In this document: piece by piece, positions 63,649-64,000 of the stretch
Layout: each line of letters begins with the position of its first letter
Position numbering within the stretch: the stretch's first letter is position 1
DNA from: CAWCVR01 sp963799105
GTDB lineage: Bacteria > Acidobacteriota > Terriglobia > Bryobacterales > Bryobacteraceae
Assembly: GCA_963799105.1 (NCBI GenBank)
Contig: CAWCVR010000010.1
Coordinates: 558,001-622,000 of the forward strand
Direction of reading: 5' to 3'
DNA: 64,000 bases
The notes under the pieces: generated by a model
Seen by the model: only the letters and a program-made list of their open reading frames with translations
What the model was told of the DNA's origin: nothing
The model's database searches: none
Made by a program: the position numbers and the translations under genes

Positions 63649-64000
63649 TTACGCCTGCACCGCCGGCTTTCGGTTGGCGACGGCCGTCCCCGAGATGAAC
63701 AGAATCGCCGCCAGAGGGACCAGGAAACTCGTCTGCACGGTGCTGTGGTCGGCCACGAACCCCATCAACGGCGGCAGGAACGCGCCTCCCACAATGGCCG
63801 TCACCATCAGGCCGGAGAGTTCGTTGGCGCGCTCCGGCAGGCTCTCCACGGCCAGCGAGAAAACCAGCGGGAACACATTGGCGAATCCCAGGCCGGCCAG
63901 GAAGAAACTGGCCGCGGCCACATACCCGGACGGCATGAACAACCCGAGCAGACCCAGGATGGAAACCGCGCAGGTCAGGAGGAAGAACTTGCGCGGCGCC
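63649..64000 (-). CDS. FHS-type sugar permease of the MFS, cut by the right edge
   Basis: The frame runs from the window edge to a stop at 63649, so only the C-terminal part (about 117 residues) is seen. It begins within a membrane helix (KFFLLTCAVSILGLLGLFM). The block FPLVFSLAVESLPERANELS, then MVTAIVGGAFLPPLMG, is characteristic of the fucose/glucose/galactose proton symporter family (FucP-type). Import of L-fucose or a related sugar is plausible, in line with the fucosidase encoded at 36192, but not proven. The ATG and N-terminus lie beyond the window. Confidence 0.88.
   Translation of the reverse strand, partial: APRKFFLLTCAVSILGLLGLFMPSGYVAAASFFLAGLGFANVFPLVFSLAVESLPERANELSGLMVTAIVGGAFLPPLMGFVADHSTVQTSFLVPLAAILFISGTAVANRKPAVQA

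Noticed and set aside
36192..64000. A joint fucose-use operon of fucosidase and FHS permease
   Set aside because: The genes are over 25 kb apart with many unrelated genes between them. Only a functional hint remains.

Overview
This is a high-GC bacterial chromosome segment, most likely from Acidobacteriota close to Solibacter/Bryobacter. The lineage call is an inference from family content: two Oar-like TonB-dependent receptors with N-terminal carboxypeptidase-regulatory-like domains, a VWFA-related acidobacterial-type protein, a decayed TIGR03435-type gene, a winged-helix regulator of a type frequent in this phylum, and many dispersed GC-rich palindromic repeats. I saw no rRNA, tRNA or CRISPR array.

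Layout. 0-9 kb: a secreted protein cut by the left edge, a CPBP membrane protease, GAPDH, a TonB receptor with a glycine-rich linker and a VWA protein. 9-19 kb: a large membrane protein, then a + strand cassette of MBOAT acyltransferase, SGNH protein, SGNH protein, acyl carrier protein and a KAS III-like enzyme whose nucleophilic Cys is Ser. Between the two SGNH genes lies foreign-looking DNA: an MqsA-type antitoxin with a nonsense-broken toxin, a NYN-domain gene, and a direct repeat of about 380 bp that carries a truncated copy of the second SGNH gene. 19-27 kb: an unknown gene behind two perfect palindromes, IS debris, a response regulator/histidine kinase/MFS operon ending in a decayed TIGR03435 gene, a small secreted protein, and two toxin-antitoxin pairs. 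27-35 kb: recA, a recA-like paralog, HU, two TatA-type genes, dnaG, rpoD and an RNA-binding protein. 35-50 kb: alpha-L-fucosidase, a membrane-anchored PQQ-propeller protein, a spermidine-synthase-like membrane protein, two TolC-like proteins, a methyltransferase, an unknown Ser/His-rich protein and a membrane TPR protein. 50-64 kb: a second TonB receptor, a regulator, a PilZ protein, a four-gene F0 ATP synthase operon without F1, an ECF sigma/anti-sigma/DUF4097/PDZ operon, citrate synthase, an MBL-fold protein and the end of an FHS-type sugar permease.

Two features cut across the window. First, at least ten single-base insertions, and no single-base deletions that I recognised, interrupt otherwise intact conserved genes (recA twice, citrate synthase four times, two TonB receptors, a TolC-like gene and the PQQ gene). 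Consensus sequencing error is the likeliest cause, so these genes are annotated as probably functional. Second, several repeat families occupy the intergenic spaces. Family A has conserved hairpin ends and a variable core. Family B is GGGGCAGG-type. Family C begins exactly at the TAG stop of three different genes.

The most novel-looking locus is the MBOAT-SGNH-SGNH-ACP-KAS III(Ser) cassette. It resembles a dlt/alginate-type O-acylation machine with its own carrier protein and a possible acyl-loading enzyme.
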